Made by a program: the position numbers and the translations under genes. Of a stretch of DNA of 39,585 bases, positions 26,715 to 34,515 are shown piece by piece. Numbering within the stretch: the stretch's first letter is position 1; every line of letters starts with the position of its first letter. This DNA comes from Lactiplantibacillus xiangfangensis (GTDB taxonomy: Bacteria > Bacillota > Bacilli > Lactobacillales > Lactobacillaceae). Below the pieces are notes generated by a model, which worked only from the letters and a program-made list of their open reading frames with translations, ran no database searches and was not told where the DNA came from. The stretch covers positions 1 through 39,585 of the forward strand of contig NZ_JQCL01000053.1 of NCBI RefSeq assembly GCF_001438845.1, read 5' to 3'.

Positions 26715-27809
26715 TTAGTCTTCAACGGTCTCTTCCGTTGGGACGGTGACGCCAAACTCGTCACCCACAGCCTGCATTTCAGCTAAGGTCGTCTCATCAA
26801 TAGAAACACCCTGTTCAAGGTTTTCATCATAGTGGCGGTATTCGCGGTCACCAGGAATCATAATCTTCGTCCCTGGTAAATGCTTCAAGTGCCGAATCCG
26901 ATCAAACATCTTCGTGGCGTTGGCTTTAAGAACGTCTAAATCTCCAAACAACGCTGGATCAATCGTCATGAAGAACTGACTGAAGTCGTGTTTCCCCTTA
27001 TTAGTATCCGCTGATAAGGAACCTTGTGCCAAAATTCCAGTCAATAATTCAATAATGAGTGAGTTACCAAAACCCTTGTAGTTAGAGTTGACTTCGTCTT
27101 GTCCACCTAACGTGAGGACCCCGCCACCGGGACGGTCTTCTGAAAAGGCGATCTTAGCCAAGTTATCTTCGACCGTCTTAGCATCGTGTAACACGTTCCG
27201 ATTTTCATCTACGGCCCAGTCACCAGGAATTTGTTCACCCTTTTTAGCTAAGACCTGAATCTTACCACTTGAAACAACGGCGGTGGCACCATCAAACACA
27301 AATGGGTGCGGGTCTGCTGGGAATGTAAATGCCAGTGCGTTCGACCCTAAGAAAGCTTCGAGTGAGTTCGTTGGGACGACTAACGGCCGGGTATTTGTCG
27401 TTGAAATCCCAATCAGCCCTTCTTTGCAAGCCATCCGTGAGTAGTAACCGGCCGTCCCAAAGTGATTAGAGTTGCGAATGACGGCTAATGAGACTCCCAT
27501 TTGCTTGGTCTTAGCAATCAACTTTTCCATCGTGAAGGCGGACGCAATCTGCCCCATACTCTTATTCGCATCAACGAGTAAACTCGTCGGTGTTTCCTTC
27601 AAAATTTTAGGCTGGCGTTCTGGTTCCAAAGTATGATCCTTAATCATTCTTGAATACCAAGCTAGTCGCTGAATTCCGTGAGAAGAAATTCCCCGTAAGT
27701 CAGCATCAACCAACGTATCAGCCAACAACGCGCCATCTTTTGCACTAAACTTCTGTGCCTTAAACACTGATTCTAAAAATTGTCGTTCCACTTCTGCACT
27801 AATTCTCAT
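26715..27809 (-). CDS. Ldh2/MDH2-family NAD(P)-dependent malate/lactate-type dehydrogenase
   Basis: 364 residues from ATG at 27809 (site GGGAG; in-frame TTG two codons upstream rejected). The family, distinct from LDH/MDH of the Rossmann type, includes malate, ureidoglycolate, sulfolactate and diketogulonate reductases. Visible marks are DLRGISSHGIQRL (catalytic region), NSNHFGTAGYYS and the Gly-rich PGGGVLTLGG and NSNYKGFGNSL. The exact 2-oxoacid substrate cannot be read from sequence. Monocistronic. Confidence 0.88.
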   Translation of the reverse strand: MRISAEVERQFLESVFKAQKFSAKDGALLADTLVDADLRGISSHGIQRLAWYSRMIKDHTLEPERQPKILKETPTSLLVDANKSMGQIASAFTMEKLIAKTKQMGVSLAVIRNSNHFGTAGYYSRMACKEGLIGISTTNTRPLVVPTNSLEAFLGSNALAFTFPADPHPFVFDGATAVVSSGKIQVLAKKGEQIPGDWAVDENRNVLHDAKTVEDNLAKIAFSEDRPGGGVLTLGGQDEVNSNYKGFGNSLIIELLTGILAQGSLSADTNKGKHDFSQFFMTIDPALFGDLDVLKANATKMFDRIRHLKHLPGTKIMIPGDREYRHYDENLEQGVSIDETTLAEMQAVGDEFGVTVPTEETVED

Positions 27810-27815
27810 AATCAA

Positions 27816-28040
27816 TTTCTCCCTTGTATGTAAATTGCTAACAAATACATATTAATTAATATTAATTAACTTCATTAGTAAATGTTTTAAGCGTAAATTC
27901 ATTGTTTTCTAAAGGACAACTACACTAACAGTGCTAATTATGTCGCTTTAAATGAGAAATCGCAAGTAAAAATGTTGCTTAAATTTAAGTTTACTCATTT
28001 AAACGTCATAATCACCTTTGAGCCTCTTAATTGGTCATAA
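27816..28040. other. AT-rich upstream region of the dehydrogenase gene
   Basis: No gene. An inverted repeat TTTAAATGAG (27947-27956) / CTCATTTAAA (27994-28003) with the palindrome CTTAAATTTAAG between could be a regulator site. Confidence 0.35.
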
Positions 28041-28088
28041 AAATACCCATCCCCAACTGGTCACTTAACCAGTTAAGGATGGGTATTT
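28041..28088 (-). terminator. intrinsic terminator after the GGDEF gene
   Basis: Two-part hairpin: 12-bp stem 28041-28052/28077-28088 enclosing AACTGGT/ACCAGTT (28055-28061/28068-28074), 21 bases past the stop. Confidence 0.8.
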
Positions 28089-28109
28089 AGATAGGTCCTA
28101 ACACCATCA

Positions 28110-29240
28110 TTAAGCCGTCGTAATTTGCATCCGCCCATTACGTTTGGAGTGATACAAATTTTGATCGACTCGATTATAGAAATCATTATCAGTCTGGTCA
28201 TCACACGCTAACGATGACACCCCAACTGAAATTGAAATTGGAATCTGTTGATCATCAAATTTGACGTCTAAGTTATTAATCGCCGTAAAGATTTGATTAA
28301 CGATCGTGGTCGTGCTAGCTAAATCATATCCTGGAAAGACGATGTTGAACTCCTCGCCCCCGGTTCGATACAATTTAACGTTCGGATCATTTGCATCAAT
28401 CACCGTCTGAGCGACCGTCACAACGTGCTGCAATACCCGGTCACCAGCTAAGTGGCCATAAGTGTCGTTCACGTGTTTAAAATGATCGATATCAAACATC
28501 ATCATGGATAGGTTCAAATGATTTTTAGTACTATCACTAAAAAGCCCTTCAATTTCACTAGTATACGCACCGTAGTTTTCAGTTTGCGTTAGCGCATCGT
28601 GATTCGCAAACTTCGCTAAACGCAATTTGAGTTCGCTATCATTAGTGAGCATTGTGACGTACCCATATAGTAAGACTTCAAAAATAATCAGGTAGATCCA
28701 TTCTTGGAAAAAGGTCGTCCAATCCAGATTAAACTTGAGTTTCATCCAGACCCACAGCACGCCACCAAAAAATGTTGAAACCATCATGTAGTAGCCCCAA
28801 GCGTAGCGATGCTTTTGAAAATGAATGCGCGTATAATTCAACGACCAGAAAAATAGAAGTAGCGTGGCTGCATGCCCCCAAGACTGCCAGTAGAATATGG
28901 AGTGATTAAACACCATAAAGACTAGTACAACGGGAAGCAGTGCATAGTAACGCAAATGAATATTCAAAAAGTACCCGCAGAATATCAACGCGATGATTTG
29001 GAAATTCATGAATTGCCAACTAATGGACGTGCCAACGATCAGTGTCTGCATGCTAAACACAAACAGTAACATGTAAATAACACCAAACCACGCGTTCAGC
29101 ATGTCATCAGCAATATCAATATGATGCCGGTGAACCCATGAAATCATCCAATTTAAAAGCACCCAATACAATGTTAAAACGCCTAGTACGAAGAAAATAC
29201 TGGTTACAAATGGCGGTACCCGCCAGTATAACCATGTCAT
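28110..29240 (-). CDS. membrane diguanylate cyclase (GGDEF domain)
   Basis: 376 residues. Diguanylate cyclases make cyclic-di-GMP from two GTP. The N-terminal ~200 residues form several membrane spans, and the GGDEF domain runs from ~205. Metal-binding FDIDHFKHVNDTYGHLAGD begins near 249. The active loop is GGEEF (294-298), an active variant. No RxxD product-inhibition site lies five residues before it (the place reads DPNV). The gene starts 17 bases after an EAL phosphodiesterase gene, an evident operon of opposing enzymes. Confidence 0.92.
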   Translation of the reverse strand: MTWLYWRVPPFVTSIFFVLGVLTLYWVLLNWMISWVHRHHIDIADDMLNAWFGVIYMLLFVFSMQTLIVGTSISWQFMNFQIIALIFCGYFLNIHLRYYALLPVVLVFMVFNHSIFYWQSWGHAATLLLFFWSLNYTRIHFQKHRYAWGYYMMVSTFFGGVLWVWMKLKFNLDWTTFFQEWIYLIIFEVLLYGYVTMLTNDSELKLRLAKFANHDALTQTENYGAYTSEIEGLFSDSTKNHLNLSMMMFDIDHFKHVNDTYGHLAGDRVLQHVVTVAQTVIDANDPNVKLYRTGGEEFNIVFPGYDLASTTTIVNQIFTAINNLDVKFDDQQIPISISVGVSSLACDDQTDNDFYNRVDQNLYHSKRNGRMQITTA

Positions 29241-29257
29241 ATTTATCGTCCCTTCGA

Positions 29258-29935
29258 TTAATGACCATCTTTAGAATCGGTGGTCGCCGTAATTAACTGT
29301 GGTTTACCGTAGTAGTAACCCTGATGTAGATTAATTCCGGATTTTTTGGCCATTAACAAGTCGTTGCCATCTTCGATCCCTTCCAAAATAAATTCTAACT
29401 GGTAGCGATCTGCAATTTTATGCCAAAAGGAAACAGCTTGTGGAATCAAGCCAGCCTGTCCATGCATTCTCAAATTCTGCATGGCAAATTTAATCTGATC
29501 TACAAACGGTAGTAGGTGATGAATGTTATCAAATGTATTGGATCCCGTACCAACATCGTCAATGCTTAACTTAATACCGTATTGGTGGAAAAACAGACTA
29601 TATTTCTGAATTTCATCCAACGTCGGGTTTTCCGTCAACTCGATCGTTAAAGCAGCCGGGTTTAGCCGTTTCTTCAAATATATAATCGTTCCAAGCATCA
29701 AACGATCTTCCGCCTGTTCCCGATTTAAGTTCAGTGCCAATACTTGGTTAGTCGCCTTAGTGGATAATTGGTGCGCCAAAGTTTCTAACAACTGGCCCTG
29801 CTTATCAAGGGGTAGTTCTGTAAATTTTTCGGGTACGATCCAACGCCCCTGAGACTCTTTACGTAATAATAATTCATAACCAAAAACTTGTTTCTGTTGC
29901 TGATCAACTTGTGGTTGAACAAAAAAGCGATACAT
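29258..29935 (-). CDS. stand-alone EAL-domain c-di-GMP phosphodiesterase
   Basis: 225 residues, EAL domain only. Catalytic residues by eye: Glu21 in GYELLLR (the EAL signature here reads ELL), Asn69, Glu99/Glu102 in TIELTEN, Asp126-Asp127 in IDDVGTG, Lys149 in QIKFA, Glu185 and Glu188 in LEGIED, Gln205 in HQGYYYGKP. All positions needed for metal binding appear kept, so it is probably active. It is similar to the second EAL protein 2 kb away (MYR-F-F-QPQ start, LRQGYYYGKP end). First gene of an operon with the GGDEF gene. Confidence 0.92.
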   Translation of the reverse strand: MYRFFVQPQVDQQQKQVFGYELLLRKESQGRWIVPEKFTELPLDKQGQLLETLAHQLSTKATNQVLALNLNREQAEDRLMLGTIIYLKKRLNPAALTIELTENPTLDEIQKYSLFFHQYGIKLSIDDVGTGSNTFDNIHHLLPFVDQIKFAMQNLRMHGQAGLIPQAVSFWHKIADRYQLEFILEGIEDGNDLLMAKKSGINLHQGYYYGKPQLITATTDSKDGH

Positions 29936-30028
29936 CTATAGAAAACCTCATTTCCATCGTAAATTTAATTTATCCAGCTCCCCCATACATCGCTTGAGCC
30001 ACAGTTATCTTAATTTTAATAAGTTAAC

Positions 30029-31441
30029 TTAATCCTGGCCCTCATGATTAGCTTGCGCCCAACCACCAATTGCAGTGATTCGTGGTTGATCATGACCGGC
30101 CTCTGCTTCTTGAGCAACGGCCATTTGGGCCACAACATTTAAGTAGTTAAACGGATCGTCAAAGTTTGGTGAAAATAGCATATCGACGTATGCTAAGTCA
30201 TCGATCGTGTTACCGTTTTGAATGGCCACTGAAATCGTGTTGGCTGATTGCGCCACCTCGTGTGGACTCCAGAATTGTGCACCCAAAATTTTGCGATTTT
30301 CTGGATTATACGTTAACTCAATGACTAACGGATCCGTGCTTGGCATGTACTTTGGTCGCCACGTGCCTTCGTAAACCACCCGTTTAACCGGAATGTGTGA
30401 CTGCTTAGCAATTTCATACGTTAAGCCCGTCGTACCGAGCGTGTAATTGAACAACTGCATGGCTGAAGTTGCCTGCGTCCCCATGTATCGGTGCGTATTA
30501 CCGAAAACGTTCGTCCCAGCTAACGCCCCTTGACGAACCGCATTGGTTGCTAGTGGTGTGTAAGCTGACGCGCCGGTCGGGTTAAAGTTAACCACGCAAG
30601 AGTCACCAGCTGCATAAATATCGGGGTCAGACGTCTGAACATAGTCATTAATGATAATGGCACCATGTTTATCCATCTTGACTTGCCCACGGAGTAACTC
30701 GGTCGTTGGCACAAAGCCAGTCCCAACAATGGCCAAATCCGCAACAAAGTCACCCTGATTGGTTTCAATTACTAATTCGCCGTCGTCGTTACTCGTAAAG
30801 GCCGTCACTCGGTGATTGAGCTTCACGTCAACACCGTGGTCTTGTAAAACTTTAACCGCTCGATCTGACATGTCTTTACTAATATAATGGTTTAGGATTT
30901 GATCATGGGATTGAAACAGCGTAACGTCATGGTTCGTATTCGCATAACTTTCTGATAACTCAGTCCCAATATAACCAGCACAAATAATCGCAATCCGCTG
31001 ATTATCCTTGGCCGTCTTGTAAATTTCTTTGGCTTGATCGTAAGTCTTGCATAATAAGACCTTTGACTCATCAATCCCAAAGATTGGTGGTACCGCAACA
31101 CTCGAACCGGTCGTCATGATCAATTTGTCATAATGATCATCAAACACTTCGCCAGTCTTCATGTTCGCTACTTGCAAAGTCTTAGTCGCAGCATCAATTT
31201 TCAATACGTTATGTTGTGTTCGGACCGTGGCCCCAGCAGCGGTCAATTCTTCGGGTGATGAATAGAACATGTCTTCTAATTGTTGGACTTTACCACCTAA
31301 ATATAAATAAATACCACATGATAAAAACGAGATATTATCATTTCGTTCATAAACGGTGACCTCGGCCTCCGGATGATTCTTTAATATTTGTGAGGCTGCC
31401 GCAGTCCCAGCATGCGTACAAAAAACAATGATAATTTTCAT
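30029..31441 (-). CDS. NADH oxidase-type flavoprotein with altered Rossmann motifs
   Basis: 470 residues, site AGGAGGT. This is the CoA-disulfide-reductase/NADH-oxidase family. His10 and the redox Cys42 (FLSCGI) of the water-forming NADH oxidases are kept, as are TTGSS and AAGDSC. But the first Gly of both dinucleotide loops is replaced: residues 7-13 read VFCTHAG where VGCTHAG is usual, and ICAGYIGTE stands where VGAGYIGVE is usual. Codons are TTT and TGT. The tail is ~20 residues longer than usual. FAD and NADH binding may therefore differ. It sits between two EAL genes, divergent from the second. Confidence 0.88.
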   Translation of the reverse strand: MKIIIVFCTHAGTAAASQILKNHPEAEVTVYERNDNISFLSCGIYLYLGGKVQQLEDMFYSSPEELTAAGATVRTQHNVLKIDAATKTLQVANMKTGEVFDDHYDKLIMTTGSSVAVPPIFGIDESKVLLCKTYDQAKEIYKTAKDNQRIAIICAGYIGTELSESYANTNHDVTLFQSHDQILNHYISKDMSDRAVKVLQDHGVDVKLNHRVTAFTSNDDGELVIETNQGDFVADLAIVGTGFVPTTELLRGQVKMDKHGAIIINDYVQTSDPDIYAAGDSCVVNFNPTGASAYTPLATNAVRQGALAGTNVFGNTHRYMGTQATSAMQLFNYTLGTTGLTYEIAKQSHIPVKRVVYEGTWRPKYMPSTDPLVIELTYNPENRKILGAQFWSPHEVAQSANTISVAIQNGNTIDDLAYVDMLFSPNFDDPFNYLNVVAQMAVAQEAEAGHDQPRITAIGGWAQANHEGQD

Positions 31442-31769
31442 TATCAGACCTCCTAATATTGATCCAACCTATTTAGGTAAATATAAATCAACCTCAATTT
31501 TCATTATAACCATTTTTCAAAATAATTTATAGCATGAATCACGACTATCGGTCACTATTCACCAGTGAAGCTTATTTTCCGCACCCTAACAGTCTTTTCA
31601 CTTAAACTGATGGCATCTGGTTAAGCCGATTAATCAAATTGTTTTAGTGATAAAAGTCCGGTTTTCTCATCAAATATGAATTATAACGTTTCCATATACC
31701 AATATTTAGGTATAAAATAAGAACTTAGGATATTATTTGTTCCGCGAATATGATTAAGGGAGTATGTGT
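31442..31769. other. divergent intergenic region between the NADH oxidase and EAL genes
   Basis: No gene. It holds the dyad TATACC-AATATTTA-GGTATA (31695-31700 with 31709-31714) ~55 bases before the EAL start, a possible operator or part of its promoter. Confidence 0.4.
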
Positions 31770-32453
31770 ATGTATCGCTATTTTATTCAGCCACAATTAG
31801 ATAAATTTAATAATTCTTTAATTGGCTATGAAATGTTGATTCGCTATCGTGCGCATCCTGAGGACCGTTGGACCTTACCGGAAAACTTTGCTAGTATTCC
31901 GATTGACGTTCAAATTAGTCTCCTCAAAGCGACCGCTAGAGAATTGTCATTAAAGATTGCGTCAGTTTCCATCAACTTTAACCGCAAGCAATTCCTTGAC
32001 CCGGGTATTGCTGAAGCCGTTATTGATGCTCAGAAAAAACTCTTTCCAACTAAGATCGTTGTGGAGGTCACCGAGGAACCTGGCGAACACACCTATTCAA
32101 ATGCCGACATGCTTGCTCAAATCAAAGCAATTAAGGCTCACGGACTAGAATTCAGTCTCGATGACGTTGGTACGGGGATCAACGTTTACGACCACATCAA
32201 ACCGCTTCTCGATTACGCTGAGGAAATCAAGTTTGCCATGCAAAACTTCCGTAAAGAGGGCCGTGAAGATGAGATTCCAAAACAGTTGAAGTTCTGGCGT
32301 GACATCGCCCGTCAATACGACGCCCGCTTAATTTTGGAGGGTGTCGAAAACGACCCCGAAGACGCCCTCGCAAATGATTTAGAAATCCCATTACGACAAG
32401 GCTATTATTATGGTAAACCGCACTTATTCAAGTTAAAGGCCGATCGTTGTTAA
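31770..32453 (+). CDS. second stand-alone EAL-domain c-di-GMP phosphodiesterase
   Basis: 227 residues from ATG at 31770; AAGGGAG fits this start, and it aligns with the MYR start of its paralogue at 29258-29935. Kept positions: Glu in GYEML, Asn in INFNRKQ, Glu in VEVTEE, DD in LDDVGTG, Lys in EIKFAMQ, Glu in LEGVEN, Gln in RQGYYYGKP. No sensory domain. It is transcribed away from the NADH oxidase and ends in a strong shared terminator. Confidence 0.92.
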   Translation: MYRYFIQPQLDKFNNSLIGYEMLIRYRAHPEDRWTLPENFASIPIDVQISLLKATARELSLKIASVSINFNRKQFLDPGIAEAVIDAQKKLFPTKIVVEVTEEPGEHTYSNADMLAQIKAIKAHGLEFSLDDVGTGINVYDHIKPLLDYAEEIKFAMQNFRKEGREDEIPKQLKFWRDIARQYDARLILEGVENDPEDALANDLEIPLRQGYYYGKPHLFKLKADRC

Positions 32454-32509
32454 CTAAGAAGGCTGAATGGATTCCCCAATTCAGGGTTTCAGTCTAACGA
32501 GTCAATATT

Positions 32510-32569
32510 AAAAAGAAGGTTATCCTTAAAAGTAGTTTTTACGCTGCTTTTAAGGATAACCTTCTTTTT
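32510..32569. terminator. bidirectional terminator between convergent genes
   Basis: A 26-bp stem (32510-32535 with 32544-32569, one G-U) has A/T runs at both ends, between the EAL gene and the EIIA-like gene. Confidence 0.9.
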
Positions 32570-32579
32570 GGCGTTCATT

Positions 32580-33014
32580 TTAGTAAAGTCTTGCAATCGG
32601 TGTATCCACTTTAACATCCTGATTGGTTTTTATCATTTCTAGATTATCCGGCATGGACGCAATGGTTGTTAACACCTGAATTGGTTTTTTCAATTGCTGA
32701 AGTGTCATTAGATCAATCGCTACTAAGACCTGCCCTGCTTTCACGTAGTTGCCCACCCGAACTAGGGCTTCACAAGGTTGGCACCCGAGTTGCAACTGGG
32801 ACTGGCTTAACGCAACCGTCACTTGTACACCTTCACGGGTCATAATCACGATCCGTAACGCCTCAGCATCAACTTCCGTTACCGTTCCAGTCACGGGTGC
32901 AACCGCGTTTCCCTCGGCTGGTGAAATTGTAAAACCAGCTACGCCACTAGTGGTCGGCTGCACCAGTCCTGCGATTGGTGCAACTATCGTTAATTTAGTC
33001 ATCGTTTGAGTCAT
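32580..33014 (-). CDS. histidine-free EIIA-Glc-like (biotinyl/lipoyl-like barrel) protein
   Basis: 144 residues. The fold of PTS EIIA-Glc is readable: VAPIAGLVQP, EGNAVAPVTGTVTEV, REGVQVTV, and VGNYVKAGQVLVAIDL near residue 87. In active EIIA the segment LIHIGLDT carries the phosphorylated His; here it reads VTVALSQS with Ala68 at that place, and the other conserved His is Leu. The protein has no His at all, so it cannot be a phosphocarrier at the known site. The loop with V-P-D-x-V-F-A is also shortened. Start ATG with GGGGGA upstream. No PTS genes adjacent. Confidence 0.8.
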   Translation of the reverse strand: MTQTMTKLTIVAPIAGLVQPTTSGVAGFTISPAEGNAVAPVTGTVTEVDAEALRIVIMTREGVQVTVALSQSQLQLGCQPCEALVRVGNYVKAGQVLVAIDLMTLQQLKKPIQVLTTIASMPDNLEMIKTNQDVKVDTPIARLY

Positions 33015-33246
33015 TCAAACGTCCCCCACTTTTGCCCATTAACCATTCATTCGCCCGACTGGTTAACGAGCTTAATTTATGTATTGTATATAGTTTACTC
33101 GTAACCGCTATAAAATGGTACTGTTTCCACCTATATATCCGAGTAACTTTTCTAACGACACTTTTTAGTGGTCTTTGGTCATCGCAATTAATATTCGGCG
33201 ACTAGCCGGATTCATGCTATAGTTAACCAAAAACAGAGGAAAACTT
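33015..33246. other. divergent intergenic region
   Basis: Between the EIIA-like gene and the DUF2200 gene; no gene or strong structure seen. Confidence 0.4.
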
Positions 33247-33597
33247 ATGGCGAACCCTAAACTTTTACAAATGTCCTTTAGCAGAATTTACGACGCCTAC
33301 GTTCAAAAGTTAGCTCGAAAAGGCCAATCCGAACAGGACTTACGGACCACTATCACTTGGTTAACCGGCTATTCTTCAACGGCGTTACAACAACAACTTG
33401 ATAACCAAGTCTCCTTAACAACCTTTTTTACCGCAATGCCCCAGCTCAACCAGAATGCCGACAAGATTACTGGCGTGATTTGTGGTGTCCGGGTCGAGTC
33501 GATTACCGATCCACTCATGCAACGGATTCGTTACTTAGATAAACTCGTCGACGAATTAGCCCGTGGCAAGGATATGGCCAAAATACTACGTGCGTAA
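33247..33597 (+). CDS. DUF2200 family protein
   Basis: 116 residues. I recognise the DUF2200 pattern: FSRIYDAYVQKLARKGQ at the start, ITWLTGYS, a PQLN segment, and the end GVRVESITDPLMQRIRYLD...LARGKDMAKIL. Length is normal for the family. The function is unknown. It is monocistronic, site AGAGGA upstream. Confidence 0.88.
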   Translation: MANPKLLQMSFSRIYDAYVQKLARKGQSEQDLRTTITWLTGYSSTALQQQLDNQVSLTTFFTAMPQLNQNADKITGVICGVRVESITDPLMQRIRYLDKLVDELARGKDMAKILRA

Positions 33598-33610
33598 TAC
33601 TAAACAAATC

Positions 33611-33650
33611 AAAAAATGCGCCTTCAGAATTTTCTGAGGACGCATTTTTT
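33611..33650. terminator. bidirectional terminator
   Basis: A 19-base stem (33611-33629 with 33632-33650, two non-Watson-Crick pairs) is flanked by A and T runs between convergent DUF2200 and VanZ genes. Confidence 0.8.
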
Positions 33651-33665
33651 GATGATAATTTTAAT

Positions 33666-34199
33666 TTAGCTGGCCTTTTTAACGACTTGTCGCCGTGACC
33701 GTGGCCGGACAAAGACGCGTTGACCAATCGCCATAAGGCCACCACCAATAGTCACACCGATGCCGTTAGCCACAACGTCGTTAATATCACTGCTCCGATT
33801 AATCAACCAGTAGATGGACAGGTAGTGTTGTGCAACTTCGATACTCCCACCAATCATCAACCCTAGAATCGCAATGACGACGAGCGGTATCCGTGGAAGT
33901 GCCCGTTTGATCAACAGGCCCAGTGGCAATGTCAGGAGGACGTTTTCAGCAAAACCGAGGTTAGCAAACGCTAAGCGGGTTAAGTTAACCCGTCCGGTTC
34001 CCGCCGGCATGATGTAAACCGCTGAACCGTCAAAAGAAATTGGCGTGAATAGAATCACACCTAACGTGGTCAAATAGGCCAAAATTAGCAGGCGCCATCC
34101 CAACTTACGGTGACCACTATTTGAATGATGGCTTAAACTGACACCGACCAGCCCAGACAAACTTAAAATTAGTAGTAACGGTAACCAACGCATTAGCAT
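33666..34199 (-). CDS. VanZ-like membrane protein
   Basis: 177 residues from ATG at 34199 (AAAGGGG upstream; another ATG two codons later fits too). Four to five membrane spans. VanZ family marks are LGVILFTP near the second span, NLGFAENVLLTLPLGLL, GSIEVAQHYL and the late RSSDINDVVANGIGVTIG (Asp-Ile-Asn-Asp-x-x-x-N). VanZ homologues are widespread and not in themselves glycopeptide resistance genes. Confidence 0.88.
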   Translation of the reverse strand: MLMRWLPLLLILSLSGLVGVSLSHHSNSGHRKLGWRLLILAYLTTLGVILFTPISFDGSAVYIMPAGTGRVNLTRLAFANLGFAENVLLTLPLGLLIKRALPRIPLVVIAILGLMIGGSIEVAQHYLSIYWLINRSSDINDVVANGIGVTIGGGLMAIGQRVFVRPRSRRQVVKKAS

Positions 34200-34458
34200 C
34201 ACGCCCCTTTCTGTACATTTCAATGTAACGTTAGCTTATCGTAAATTTCAGTAGACAAGTAACTTTCGGGGCGAACTTTAAGCTTTCTTCGTTGCCTTAA
34301 TGAAATCTGAACTTTATGACGGTCTTTTTATCATCGATGATAATTATTTTTATACATTTATATTTCTCATAACTGAACCAATTCACCGTGAACCGGGCGT
34401 GACTATCACAAAGATAATATTCAGTGTATGCATAAAAATTTATTTTTAATGAATTTTA

Positions 34459-34487
34459 TTGTATTAATACTCATCAACGCCTATACT
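34459..34487 (+). promoter_or_regulatory. promoter of the ABC transporter gene
   Basis: TTGTAT (34459-34464), 17-base spacer, TATACT (34482-34487), 28 bases before the ATG. Confidence 0.65.
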
Positions 34488-34515
34488 AGGTTTAATTTGT
34501 AATGGAGGCGCGGCT

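Noticed and set aside
33666-34199. Glycopeptide resistance from VanZ
   Set aside because: No vanHAX or regulator genes; VanZ-fold proteins are common in lactobacilli.
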